In this document: in pieces, positions 8,225 to 16,762 of the stretch
Layout of the letters: each line of letters opens with the position of its first letter
Position numbering within the stretch: position 1 is the stretch's first letter
Assembly: GCA_023664305.1 (NCBI GenBank)
Contig: JAMPFT010000002.1
Coordinates: forward strand, 62,001-126,000
Origin: a bacterium
GTDB taxonomy: Bacteria; Bacillota; Clostridia; Lachnospirales; Lachnospiraceae
Length of the DNA: 64,000 nt
Direction: 5' to 3'
Position numbers and translations under genes: made by a program
Notes under the pieces: generated by a model
The model's database searches: none
Seen by the model: the letters and a program-made list of their open reading frames with translations, nothing else
Told to the model about the DNA's origin: nothing

Positions 8225-9583
8225 ATGAGCGAGAAAAAGACGGCTCTCGGAGAGAGCGGCATCTATGATGCCAAAGCGCTGGGCGCGCCGAAGGTTGCTG
8301 TGCTGGGGCTGCAGCACATGTTTGCAATGTTCGGTTCCACGATTCTGGTTCCGATTCTGACGGGGCTGGATGTTTCCACAACACTGTTGTTTGCGGGTCT
8401 TGGCACATTGCTGTTTCACTTTCTGACGAAGAGAAAGGTGCCGGCGTTTTTGGGTTCCTCCTTTGCTTTTCTGGGAGGATATTTTGCCATCGCGCCGAAC
8501 GGGGAGCCCGAGCTTCTGCCCTATGCGTGCTTCGGCGTCGCCTGCGCGGGGCTGCTGTATCTGCTGCTGGCGCTTCTGATCAAGCTGTTCGGCACCGGAA
8601 AGGTGATGAAGTTCTTCCCGCCTGTGGTGACCGGGCCGATCATCATCGCGATCGGTCTTACCCTTTCCCAGTCGGCTATCGACAGCTGCTCCAGCGACTG
8701 GATTATCGCCCTGGTGGCGATCGCGCTGATCGTGGTCTGCAATATCTGGGGAAAAGGAATGATCAAGATTGTACCGATTATCGTCGGCGTCATCGGCTCC
8801 TATCTGCTGGCCGTGATCCTGGGCAGGGTCGATTTTTCGAGCGTGGCCGAGGCCTCATGGATCGGGCTGCCGATCCACTGGGAGAGTACGGTGTTCTGGG
8901 CGTTTGGCGACGGCAACATTTCTCTGCTGATTACAAGCGTGATCACCATTATGCCCATCGCGCTGGCTACGATTGTGGAGCATATCGGAGATATCTCCGC
9001 CATCTCCTCTACCGTCGGAACGAACTATATTAAGGATCCGGGCCTGCATAGAACGCTTTTGGGTGACGGACTGGCGACGATCGTGGCATCCCTCTTTGGA
9101 GCGCCTGCCAATACCACCTACGGGGAAAATACAGGGGTGCTTTCCCTGACCAAGGTGTTCGATCCCATGGTAATCCGCCTTGCGGCCTGCTTTGCCATTC
9201 TGTTTTCCTGCTGTCCCAAATTCGCGGCCATAATCGGCTGTATGCCTACCGCGACGGTGGGCGGTGTGTCGCTGGTGCTTTACGGTATGATTTCCGCGGT
9301 CGGCGTCCGCAATGTGGTGGAATCCCACTGTGATTTTTCAAAGAGCCGTAACGTCATTATCGCGGCCCTGATTCTGGTGCTGTCGATCGGTATCAAATAC
9401 AGTGCGGCGGGAGCGATTTCCTTCCAGGTGGCGTCCGTTACCATCAGCCTTTCCGGTCTGGCGGTGGGCGCGCTGGTGGGTATCATTCTGAACGCGGTTC
9501 TCCCCGGCAAGGATTATTTCTTCGACGAGGAAGAACCCACGGATACCGGCGTGAACTTTGCGGTTATGAATAAAGAAAAATAG
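8225..9583 (+). CDS. uraA: Uracil permease (NCS2 nucleobase:cation symporter)
   Basis: A 452-residue NCS2-family membrane protein with about 14 hydrophobic segments that takes up uracil, normally with protons. The N-terminal LGLQHMFAMFGSTILVPILT is the classic UraA signature. The QSAIDSCSSDWIIALVAIAL region and the EHIGDISAISSTVG block (Glu/His substrate-site helix), with GAPANTTYGENTGVLSLTKV downstream, confirm the family. The start is the ATG preceded by CAGGAGGATGAG, 24 codons inside the longest open frame. It has its own promoter and appears monocistronic, ending at a GC-rich hairpin. Confidence 0.95.
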   Translation: MSEKKTALGESGIYDAKALGAPKVAVLGLQHMFAMFGSTILVPILTGLDVSTTLLFAGLGTLLFHFLTKRKVPAFLGSSFAFLGGYFAIAPNGEPELLPYACFGVACAGLLYLLLALLIKLFGTGKVMKFFPPVVTGPIIIAIGLTLSQSAIDSCSSDWIIALVAIALIVVCNIWGKGMIKIVPIIVGVIGSYLLAVILGRVDFSSVAEASWIGLPIHWESTVFWAFGDGNISLLITSVITIMPIALATIVEHIGDISAISSTVGTNYIKDPGLHRTLLGDGLATIVASLFGAPANTTYGENTGVLSLTKVFDPMVIRLAACFAILFSCCPKFAAIIGCMPTATVGGVSLVLYGMISAVGVRNVVESHCDFSKSRNVIIAALILVLSIGIKYSAAGAISFQVASVTISLSGLAVGALVGIILNAVLPGKDYFFDEEEPTDTGVNFAVMNKEK

Positions 9584-9601
9584 ATTCGAACAGATTGAAA
9601 G

Positions 9602-9639
9602 AGCGGGGGGAGGGGTGTCGAAAGATGCCCCTTCCTGCT
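9602..9639 (+). terminator. GC-rich hairpin after the uracil permease
   Basis: AGC plus GGGGGGAGGGGTGTC pairs across a GAAA tetraloop with GATGCCCCTTCCTGCT (about 15 pairs, some G-U). The following T-run is short (TTT), so termination efficiency is uncertain. Confidence 0.55.
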
Positions 9640-9721
9640 TTGGACTTAAGAGAAACACGGAAGAACCGTCGGCGGAAAAGAATAGAAGGAATACCCGCAA
9701 AGCGGGCAAGGAGGGATTCGT

Positions 9722-10804
9722 ATGAAGGTTGTAGACATGCATTGCGATACCGTCAGCAGACTGCTGCCGTCCCTGGGAGCAAGGGGAGAGGAAGGTCTGC
9801 GGGAAAACAGCGGGCATCTGGATCTGATCCGCATGAAGCAGGGAGAGTATCTGCTGCAGAATTTCGCTCTCTTTGTGGATCTGAAGAGAGACGGGGATCC
9901 CTGGGAGAGGGTGTGTACCCTGTACCGCTTTTACCGGGAGGAGCTGGAGAAAAACGGCGATCTGATCGGGCCGGTGCTCTGCTATGAGGACATCGAAAAG
10001 AACAGCGCTGCCGGAAAGCTGTCCGCCATGCTGACGGTAGAGGAGGGCGGCGTATGCGGAGGGGAGATCTCCAGGCTGGAGGAGCTTTACGGCATGGGCG
10101 TGCGCATGCTGACGCTGACCTGGAATTATCCCAACGAGTTGGGCAGCCCGAACCGGGACAGAGAGCTGGGGGAACGGGTGAGCAGGCTCCGCGGCAGGCT
10201 GCAGGAGGGCGCCGCAGGGCCCGGACAGGAGACGGCAAAGAGAGAGCTGGCCGAGGCTTTTCGGACTTTGTTCTGTACGCCGAACGAGACGGAAGGGCTG
10301 ACGGAGAAGGGAAGAGAGTTTGTAGTCCGGATGGAGGAGTTGGGGATGATCCCGGACGTCTCCCATCTGTCGGACGCAGGCTTTTACGATGTGCTGGAGA
10401 CGGCGAAAAAGCCCTTTGCAGCCAGCCACTCCGACGCCAGAAGCGTCTGTCCCTGGGCGCGTAATATGACGGACGACATGATCCGCCGCTTAAGCGAGCG
10501 GGGCGGCGTTATGGGTTTGAATTACTGCGCCGATTTTCTGGAGGAAGTGCCTCTTGGGGAGAAAAATCCGGGAACGGTAGCGGCGATCGTAAGACACGCG
10601 AAGCATATTGTAAACGTGGGCGGGATCGAGGTGCTGGGACTGGGCAGCGATTTTGACGGTATCGACACACATGAGGAGCTGCCCGGGGCGCAGAGCATGG
10701 GGAGGCTTTGGGAGGCTCTTCGAAAGGCCGGATTTTCGGAGGACAGCCTGGATTTGATTTTTGAGAAGAATGTATTGCGGGTATACCGGGACACACTGCG
10801 GTGA
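9722..10804 (+). CDS. Membrane dipeptidase (peptidase family M19)
   Basis: A 360-residue zinc dipeptidase of family M19 (renal dipeptidase-like), which hydrolyses dipeptides, including some with D-residues. The metal-binding DMHCDTVS (HxD at residues 7-9) opens the protein. EEGG around residue 107, ASHSDARSVCPWARN and GLGSDFDGID supply the other conserved metal and active-site segments. No signal peptide is visible, so it should act in the cytoplasm. AAGGAGGG sits just before the ATG, directly after a small CCCGC-AAA-GCGGG hairpin. The hybrid-kinase gene follows within about 45 bases, suggesting an operon. Confidence 0.93.
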   Translation: MKVVDMHCDTVSRLLPSLGARGEEGLRENSGHLDLIRMKQGEYLLQNFALFVDLKRDGDPWERVCTLYRFYREELEKNGDLIGPVLCYEDIEKNSAAGKLSAMLTVEEGGVCGGEISRLEELYGMGVRMLTLTWNYPNELGSPNRDRELGERVSRLRGRLQEGAAGPGQETAKRELAEAFRTLFCTPNETEGLTEKGREFVVRMEELGMIPDVSHLSDAGFYDVLETAKKPFAASHSDARSVCPWARNMTDDMIRRLSERGGVMGLNYCADFLEEVPLGEKNPGTVAAIVRHAKHIVNVGGIEVLGLGSDFDGIDTHEELPGAQSMGRLWEALRKAGFSEDSLDLIFEKNVLRVYRDTLR

Positions 10805-10848
10805 ATGATCCGCCGCAGGCGCGGAGCAATCTACTGGGGAGGATTCCT

Positions 10849-12717
10849 ATGAAGACACGGGAAGAATTGGGAAGACTTTTTGACGGCGGCGAACAGGCTT
10901 TTTTGGTGACAACTCTGCCTTTTTCCGACGAGGCCAGAATCCTTTACTGTAACGCGGAGGCCGCTTTGATGCTGGGGGAGACGGCGGAGACGCTTTGCGG
11001 CAGAAGGGTAGACAGCCTGAAAACGGACTGGCGGGATGGCCGGGCGGTGTACGGCTCGGTTCTTGACGGGGATATGTGTCTGAATGTCCTTGTGGAGGAC
11101 GGCGGGCTCAGCTATCGGACGAAAAAGAGCCATGAGGAATATCGGGAGAATATGGAACGGGCGCTGGAGGCGGCGAACGCAGCCAATCAGGCCAAAACCA
11201 AATTTTTGTCGGAGATGTCTCACGATATCCGCACACCCATGAACGCTATCGTGGGGATGGCGGATATCGCCTTGAATTATATCGAGGACAGAAACAGGGT
11301 GGAGGACTGTCTGAAAAAGATTCAGACGGCGTCAGGACACCTTCTGCGGCTGATCAACGAGGTGCTGGATATGTCCCGGATCGAGAGCGGGAAGCTGACG
11401 CTTGTGGAGGAAAAATTCCAGCTGGCGGATCTGATCCATGAGATTTTGATTGTGATTAAACCGCAGGCGGAGAAGAAGGAGATCGGATTTCATCTGGAGC
11501 TGGGCAGGATCCTGTACGAGGAGCTGATCGGAGACCGGATGCGGATCCAGCAGATTTACATCAACATTTTATCCAACGCCGTGAAATATACGCAAAACGG
11601 CGGCGAGGTCCGGATGAGACTGTGGCAGGAAGAGTCGGAGGAAGGACGGATCGGCCTGTTTTTGGAGGTGCAGGACAACGGAATCGGTATGTCGCCGGAG
11701 TTTGTGGAGCATATCTTTGACGCCTTCGAGCGGGAGAGGAATACGCCCCTGAGCAAGATCGAGGGGACGGGGCTCGGTATGAGTATCACCAAGCGGCTGG
11801 TGGATATGATGCGGGGTCATATTGCCGTGGAGAGCCAAAAAGGCGTGGGCAGCAGATTCGACATTGATTTTCCCCTGGAGTTTTCCGGGCGGGAGAAAGG
11901 GTTTGAGCGCCGGTCCCTGCAGGGAAAGAAGGTGTTGATCCTGCAGGGCGAGGAGGAAAAGCTGTCCCATCTTCCGGAGATGCTTGAGAAGCTGGGCATG
12001 GAGGGAGATGTGGCCGCCTGCGGGACAGAGGCCGTGGAGTTTTTAAACGAGGCGGAAATAGAGGGCGACGACTATTTTGCCATGCTGACCAACGATAAGC
12101 TGTCGGATCTGGAGCTGTCGCTGCTGCTTCCCGAGATCCGGGCGAGAAAGGGAAAGGATTTTCCGATCCTGCTTTTGGCGGAGAGCGACTGGACGGAGCT
12201 GGAGTATCTGCTGCAGCAGGCTGGAGTCACGGCCTTTGTCCCCTTGCCGCTGTTTGAGAGCCGTCTGGCGGAGGCGCTGTATGCCTGCACGGAGGAAGGA
12301 CGGCAAAAACCGGAGAAGCCGGAGGCGCATTATGAAAACTGCCGTATTCTTCTGGCAGAGGACAATGAACTGAATCTGGAAATCGCCGTGGAGATCCTGG
12401 GGAGCACCGGCGCTCAGGTGGATACGGCAGGCAACGGGCAGGAGGCTATAGACGCCTTCTCGAACAAACCGGAGGCTTATTACGACCTGATTCTGATGGA
12501 TATCCAGATGCCCGTGATGGACGGGCTGGAGGCGACGAGAAGGATCCGCGCCCTGCAAAGGCCGGATGCCGCCGGGGTGCCGATCGTGGCCATGACAGCC
12601 AACGCTTTCGTGGAGGACAGGCGAAAATCCATAGAGGCGGGAATGAACGACCATATCACAAAGCCACTTGATGTGAAGCAGGTGCTGGAGTGCCTGGACA
12701 AGTGGGGCGGGAGGTAG
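10849..12717 (+). CDS. Soluble hybrid histidine kinase with a degenerate and an intact receiver domain
   Basis: A 622-residue cytoplasmic kinase: a short PAS-like sensor region (about 1-85), a coiled linker, HisKA with phospho-acceptor His125 in EMSHDIRTPMNA, and an HATPase domain (NAVKYTQNG N-box; DNGIGM and GTGLGM G-boxes). Two receiver domains follow. The first (about 355-485) lacks the key Asp: the aligned segment reads AMLTNDKLSD, with Asn at the acceptor position. The second is intact, with Asp551 in LILMDIQMPVMDG. There is no membrane helix. The start at 10849 has GGGGAGG upstream; a GTG at 10801 overlapping the dipeptidase stop is less likely. The HD-domain gene begins 2 bases after its stop. 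Confidence 0.92.
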   Translation: MKTREELGRLFDGGEQAFLVTTLPFSDEARILYCNAEAALMLGETAETLCGRRVDSLKTDWRDGRAVYGSVLDGDMCLNVLVEDGGLSYRTKKSHEEYRENMERALEAANAANQAKTKFLSEMSHDIRTPMNAIVGMADIALNYIEDRNRVEDCLKKIQTASGHLLRLINEVLDMSRIESGKLTLVEEKFQLADLIHEILIVIKPQAEKKEIGFHLELGRILYEELIGDRMRIQQIYINILSNAVKYTQNGGEVRMRLWQEESEEGRIGLFLEVQDNGIGMSPEFVEHIFDAFERERNTPLSKIEGTGLGMSITKRLVDMMRGHIAVESQKGVGSRFDIDFPLEFSGREKGFERRSLQGKKVLILQGEEEKLSHLPEMLEKLGMEGDVAACGTEAVEFLNEAEIEGDDYFAMLTNDKLSDLELSLLLPEIRARKGKDFPILLLAESDWTELEYLLQQAGVTAFVPLPLFESRLAEALYACTEEGRQKPEKPEAHYENCRILLAEDNELNLEIAVEILGSTGAQVDTAGNGQEAIDAFSNKPEAYYDLILMDIQMPVMDGLEATRRIRALQRPDAAGVPIVAMTANAFVEDRRKSIEAGMNDHITKPLDVKQVLECLDKWGGR

Positions 12718-12719
12718 TC

Positions 12720-14516
12720 ATGCGTCAGTATCAGGAGGAGTATATCGCGAATACGAAAAAAGTGACGGAGCTGATGCAGCATACGGGGCTCTGGAAATTT
12801 ACCGCGGAAGAGACCGGCAGAAGGCTCCGGGAGGGCAGCGGCAGAATCCGGGGACTGCGGGAGGAAAATTCCCGGATCCTGCGGGAAAGTCTTTTTCCGC
12901 TGCTGGATAACATCCTTGCGGCCGGAGAGGAGGAAATCCGGGAGCTGGAGGATTTTGCCGACGGCCTGCAGCGGGAGCGGATGGACGCGGGGGTCCGGTA
13001 TTATGTGTGCAACGGGCTGATCACCTACGCCAGAGTCAACGGCAGGCGGGAGCTTTTGATCAAGGAGCTCTACCTGACCGGAATGGCGCTCTATGAGTTT
13101 TTGAGCAAGACGGATCAAAGCCGGACGGGAAACAGTCTTTGGAAGCTGAGTATGCTGTTCGGAGAGGCGGCCGGGTATCTGCGCTATTATGACGAGATCG
13201 AAGACGCCCAGATCAGGGGATACATACACAGGGCCATGGGAAATATCGCGCTGGGAATCTCTGTGGACGGGGAGAGATCCGCGGAGAAGAAATTTGACGC
13301 GATCCGCCGTTCGCTGAAGGTGCTGACGGATCCCGCGTACCAGCAGAAGACGCCGGAGCTTCCCTGGGAGCTGTATATTTATAAAAGCCATCAGGAGCGG
13401 ACGACCATGCTGTCCTATCTGAGGAGCGGGACGGCTACCAGCAGGGACGTAAGGGAGGTCATGGAATCCGCCCAGTACGTTTATGAGCGGCAGATGGAGG
13501 AGGCGCGCAGGCGGGGCGGCAGGCCCGGCGTGAGATGGCTTTACGCCTATTATGCCTCCAACTATCACTGCGGGATCCACACGCTGCCGGAGCTTCTGCA
13601 CAATCTGGAAAAGGTTTACGCCGCGGTTTCCCACGACGATTACAGCCAGGAGGGGATGTACGGCAACATTTTCCTTCCCCTGATCTATTCCGATTATGTG
13701 ATGCGGGACGGGACCGGGGTCATGCGGGAAAAGAAAAAGCCCGTGGTGCTGCTGATGTACCGGAGGCAGCAGGAGTATCTGAAGCGGGTGCCCAAGGATG
13801 AAAACATGAACGAGCTGTTTTACTATATCAGGAGCTGCCTGGATATTTATCTGGAATATCCGGGAGAGAACAGCTTCCGGGAATATATCAAACAGGTGAT
13901 CGGTGGGTGGCATCCCGAGATTCATGTGCATTCCAGGACGGTGGCGGGTATCGCCCGGATCCTTTTGAAGGATATCCTGCGGGAGGATCCTGCGCTTTTA
14001 TTGGGCGTCCGGGGAGCGGAAAGCCTGAAGGAGCTTGAAGAGCGGGAGGAGGAGCTTTTGCAGTTTATCTACGACGCGGGCGTCCTGCACGATATCGGGA
14101 AATTCAAGCAGCTGGAGCTTTACGATATTCCCAACAGAGGGCGGCTGGCGGAGGAGGAAGAGATGCACCGTCTGCATGCCTTCTACGGTGCAAAAATATT
14201 ACAGCACTGTGTCTCTACACAGGATTTCGCGCCGATTGCTCTGGGACATCACAGATGGTTTGACGGCCGGGGCGGCTATCCGCAGGAATACCGCAGGGAA
14301 GAGGTACGGGACGCGGTGTTGACGGATATCGTCAGCGTGGCTGATTTTATCGACGAAAGCTGTAATCCGGCGGCGGATTACCAGACGGATGTGGTCTCCT
14401 TCGAGGAGATGCTGAAGAGACTGACGGCGCTGAGCGGATCCAGATTTTCGCCTCGGGTGGCGGATGCCGTGCTGCGGCAGCAGAATATGATCAGAGGGGC
14501 TTATAAAAAGGAATGA
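12720..14516 (+). CDS. HD-GYP-like phosphohydrolase with long N-terminal domain
   Basis: A 598-residue protein. The C-terminal domain carries an HD motif (VLHDIGKFKQ, His457-Asp458) and a GHHRWFDGRGGYP block corresponding to the HHE...GYP region of HD-GYP cyclic-di-GMP phosphodiesterases, with one extra residue before GYP. The N-terminal 400 residues are helical and unlike any domain I recognise; they may be sensory. Cyclic-di-GMP hydrolysis is a family inference, not shown. GGGAGG precedes the ATG, which is 2 bases after the hybrid-kinase stop, so translation is probably coupled and the kinase may control this enzyme. Confidence 0.82.
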   Translation: MRQYQEEYIANTKKVTELMQHTGLWKFTAEETGRRLREGSGRIRGLREENSRILRESLFPLLDNILAAGEEEIRELEDFADGLQRERMDAGVRYYVCNGLITYARVNGRRELLIKELYLTGMALYEFLSKTDQSRTGNSLWKLSMLFGEAAGYLRYYDEIEDAQIRGYIHRAMGNIALGISVDGERSAEKKFDAIRRSLKVLTDPAYQQKTPELPWELYIYKSHQERTTMLSYLRSGTATSRDVREVMESAQYVYERQMEEARRRGGRPGVRWLYAYYASNYHCGIHTLPELLHNLEKVYAAVSHDDYSQEGMYGNIFLPLIYSDYVMRDGTGVMREKKKPVVLLMYRRQQEYLKRVPKDENMNELFYYIRSCLDIYLEYPGENSFREYIKQVIGGWHPEIHVHSRTVAGIARILLKDILREDPALLLGVRGAESLKELEEREEELLQFIYDAGVLHDIGKFKQLELYDIPNRGRLAEEEEMHRLHAFYGAKILQHCVSTQDFAPIALGHHRWFDGRGGYPQEYRREEVRDAVLTDIVSVADFIDESCNPAADYQTDVVSFEEMLKRLTALSGSRFSPRVADAVLRQQNMIRGAYKKE

Positions 14517-14591
14517 GAGCGCATGTGGTTATGAAAACTATTAAAAAAAGATAAAATAACCACAAAATGTAATTTAAAGAAGCAAAATGTG

Positions 14592-14620
14592 TTGATATTT
14601 CTGAGCAGACGTGGTATCCT
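14592..14620 (+). promoter_or_regulatory. Promoter of the DegV-family gene
   Basis: TTGATA (14592-14597), a 17-base spacer and TATCCT (14615-14620), with an upstream TG giving an extended -10. The predicted transcript start near 14627 lies downstream of the first in-frame TTG (14589), so the protein must start at the later ATG. Confidence 0.75.
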
Positions 14621-14657
14621 TTACATTGTAAACATACATGAAAGGTTATATCAGCAT

Positions 14658-15563
14658 ATGAATGAAGCATTTCACATTATCAGCGACGGTTCCTGCGATC
14701 TGCCTGTAGAACTGACAAAAGGAAAAAATATTACAGTAGTTCCGTTTTATGTTTCCTTTGACGATGCGACCTATTTAAAGGAAAATGTAGAGATCGGCAT
14801 CCGGGAGTTTTATCAGCAGATGGTGGACAAAAAGGGCGTTTACCCGAAGTCGTCCATGCCGTCCGCACAGGACTATGTCGATGTATTTCTGCCCTATGCG
14901 AAACAGGACATGCCCGTAATCTGTATCTGCATCACTACAAAATTCAGCGGCTCCATGCAGTCTGCGGTAAACGCGAGAGAGCTTGTGCTGGAAGAGTGTC
15001 CGGGCGCGCGGATTACGGTAATCGATTCCTGTGTCGATACGGTTTTACAGGGAATCTATGTGTTGGAGGCGGTCAGGCTGCGCGACGCGGGAACGGGTTA
15101 TGAGGACGCGGTAAAGCGTCTGGAGCAGATCAAGAGTACCGGAAGAATCTTTTTTACGGTTGGCGATATGGAATATCTGCAGCACGGGGGCCGCATCGGC
15201 AAGGTGGCTGCCGTGGCCGGGAGCGTGCTTGGGATCCGCCCGGTTATCACGCTGAAAAACGGAGAAATATATCCGTCGGGGATCGGCAGGGGCAGAAAGC
15301 GGACCACGGAAAAAGCGCTGGAGCTGCTGCTGCGTTATATTGAGGAAAGCGGCGTCAGGGCAGACTGCTTCAGCATCACGGTGGGATACGGATATGATAT
15401 CGAAGAGGGGAAGGAATTTCGGGATCATGCGCTGGAGGTGCTGCGCGGCAAGGGCTATAAGGTGGATGAGATTCCCACCTATCAGATCGGCGCTACCATC
15501 GGGGTTCACACAGGCCCTTATCCGCTGGGCTTCGGTATTATCGAGAAGGCAATTCATGACTGA
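14658..15563 (+). CDS. DegV family fatty-acid-binding protein
   Basis: A 301-residue DegV/FakB-type protein. The family binds a single fatty acid and, in FakA/FakB systems, presents it for phosphorylation. Visible hallmarks are HIISDGSCDLP at the start, TTKFSGSMQSA in the middle, IDSC, LQHGGRIGK and the C-terminal IGVHTGPYPLGFG. The start is the ATG of MNEAFH, with GAAAGG upstream and the promoter just before. No FakA-like kinase gene is adjacent. It is convergent with the HAD phosphatase gene. Confidence 0.9.
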   Translation: MNEAFHIISDGSCDLPVELTKGKNITVVPFYVSFDDATYLKENVEIGIREFYQQMVDKKGVYPKSSMPSAQDYVDVFLPYAKQDMPVICICITTKFSGSMQSAVNARELVLEECPGARITVIDSCVDTVLQGIYVLEAVRLRDAGTGYEDAVKRLEQIKSTGRIFFTVGDMEYLQHGGRIGKVAAVAGSVLGIRPVITLKNGEIYPSGIGRGRKRTTEKALELLLRYIEESGVRADCFSITVGYGYDIEEGKEFRDHALEVLRGKGYKVDEIPTYQIGATIGVHTGPYPLGFGIIEKAIHD

Positions 15564-15595
15564 TTCTATCTTATAGGAAATTTTGTTGCAGTTAG

Positions 15596-15655
15596 GGAAG
15601 AATGCGAAGCATTCTTCCAAGTGTCCTACGGACACTTTGTGTCCGTTAGGACACT
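15596..15655. repeat. Two adjacent hairpins between convergent genes, first with a GCGAAGC core
   Basis: GGAAGAAT-GCGAAGC-ATTCTTCC is a perfect dyad (15596-15618). It is followed by AGTGTCCTACGGACAC-TTT-GTGTCCG-T-TAGGACACT (15620-15655), a 16-pair stem with one bulged base. The stop codon of the HAD gene on the minus strand (15646-15648) lies inside the second hairpin. No T-run follows on either side, but the pair could act as a convergent terminator. Confidence 0.75.
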
Positions 15656-16470
15656 TTGTGGGCTCCTGCGCAGTATGCCAGGAGCTCTTTTATGTTTTCA
15701 AACGCGTAATCCGGCGGATAAGGGGTATCCTTTATGTCCTCAGGGGACGCTTCTCCCGTAAAGACCACACAGGTATCTACACCGCCGTTAAGGCCGCAGG
15801 CGATATCCGTGTAAAGCCTGTCCCCCACGACAAGGGTTTCCTCAGGGGAAAAACCGGACCGTTCCAGACAGAGCTCCACCACCTCCCGGCTGGGCTTGCC
15901 GAGATAAACAGGTTTCTTCCCCGTGGTCTGTGTGAGCATATCGCAGATAGCGCCGCAGTCGGGGATAAACCCGAAGTCGATGGGACAGCGCAGATCGGGG
16001 TTCGTGGCGTAGAAGGGCGCGTCCGTAGTCTGCAAAAGCCTTGAGGCCCGCGCCAGCTTTTCATAGGTCAGCTCGCTGTCGTAGGCGGCCACAATGCATT
16101 CCACATCTTTCTCCGCTTCCTCCGTCACATGCAGCCCGTTGCTTTTCAGCTCCGCCAGAAAAGACGACGTTCCCAGTACAAAGATTTTCTTTCCGGCAAA
16201 ATGGCGGGTCAGAAAGCGGACGGTCATATAGCCGGAGGTAATAAACTGTTCCTCTGCGGTTTCCAGGCCGAAGGCCCTGCGGAATTTTTCCACATAATCT
16301 CTGCCGCTTTTGGTAGAATTGTTGGTGATATAATACGCTTTACCGCCGATTTGTTCTATATAGGTCAACAGCGCCGCGCTTCCCTCATACAAAGTATCGC
16401 CTACCGCAAGCGTGCCGTCGATATCAAACAGAAACAGCTTCTTTTTTTTCAGATGATCCAATGCTTTCAA
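15646..16470 (-). CDS. HAD-superfamily phosphatase (NagD/p-nitrophenylphosphatase type)
   Basis: A 274-residue HAD hydrolase of subclass IIA. Motif I is LFLFDIDGTL (Asp16 and Asp18), motif II is ITNNSTKSG, and motifs III/IV are LGKPSREV and VVGDRLYTDIACG. The central cap region (about residues 80-185) matches the NagD-like C2 cap. Members dephosphorylate small phosphate esters such as sugar or glycerol phosphates; the substrate here is unknown. It has its own promoter (16506-16534). The last four or five codons and the stop fall within a hairpin element, so the natural C-terminus may have been altered. Confidence 0.92.
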   Translation of the reverse strand: MKALDHLKKKKLFLFDIDGTLAVGDTLYEGSAALLTYIEQIGGKAYYITNNSTKSGRDYVEKFRRAFGLETAEEQFITSGYMTVRFLTRHFAGKKIFVLGTSSFLAELKSNGLHVTEEAEKDVECIVAAYDSELTYEKLARASRLLQTTDAPFYATNPDLRCPIDFGFIPDCGAICDMLTQTTGKKPVYLGKPSREVVELCLERSGFSPEETLVVGDRLYTDIACGLNGGVDTCVVFTGEASPEDIKDTPYPPDYAFENIKELLAYCAGAHKVS

Positions 16471-16505
16471 TTTTATACCTCCGGTATCGTCTGTTTTCGT
16501 TCACA

Positions 16506-16534
16506 AGTATAGCATTCGTCGGCCCCGACTGCAA
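16506..16534 (-). promoter_or_regulatory. Promoter of the HAD phosphatase gene
   Basis: On the minus strand, TTGCAG (16529-16534), a 17-base spacer and TATACT (16506-16511) lie about 36 bases upstream of the HAD ATG. Confidence 0.75.
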
Positions 16535-16574
16535 GGATTATGTTTTGAGCAGGGATGATGTTTAACGATATATC

Positions 16575-16604
16575 TTGACCGTTGCAAGCGCTCTGTGATA
16601 TCAT
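16575..16604 (+). promoter_or_regulatory. Possible promoter of the glycan operon
   Basis: TTGACC (16575-16580), an 18-base spacer and TATCAT (16599-16604). The -10 lies inside the first copy of a degenerate repeat that fills the leader of the first glycosyltransferase gene. Confidence 0.5.
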
Positions 16605-16709
16605 GACCTTATTCGGGGCGGGAAGAGACCGAATGGCCATCCGCCGGACGATGCCGTGCCAGGATATCATGTCTTATTCGAGATAGGAAAGCGACAGAAC
16701 GGCTATCCG
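16597..16709 (+). repeat. Two-copy degenerate repeat upstream of the glycan genes
   Basis: The phrase GATATCATG...TTATTCG...GGAA.G..AC.GAA(T/C)GGC(C/T)ATCC occurs at 16597-16642 and again, diverged, at 16663-16709, an offset of 66 bases. The first copy ends in CCGAATGGCCATCC, a 14-mer found again at 61120-61133. No coding potential is seen. Confidence 0.6.
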
Positions 16710-16762
16710 TCATGTTCAGGGCAGAGACAATCGCGGAAGCGGGATAAGCAGGAGAGTATTTC

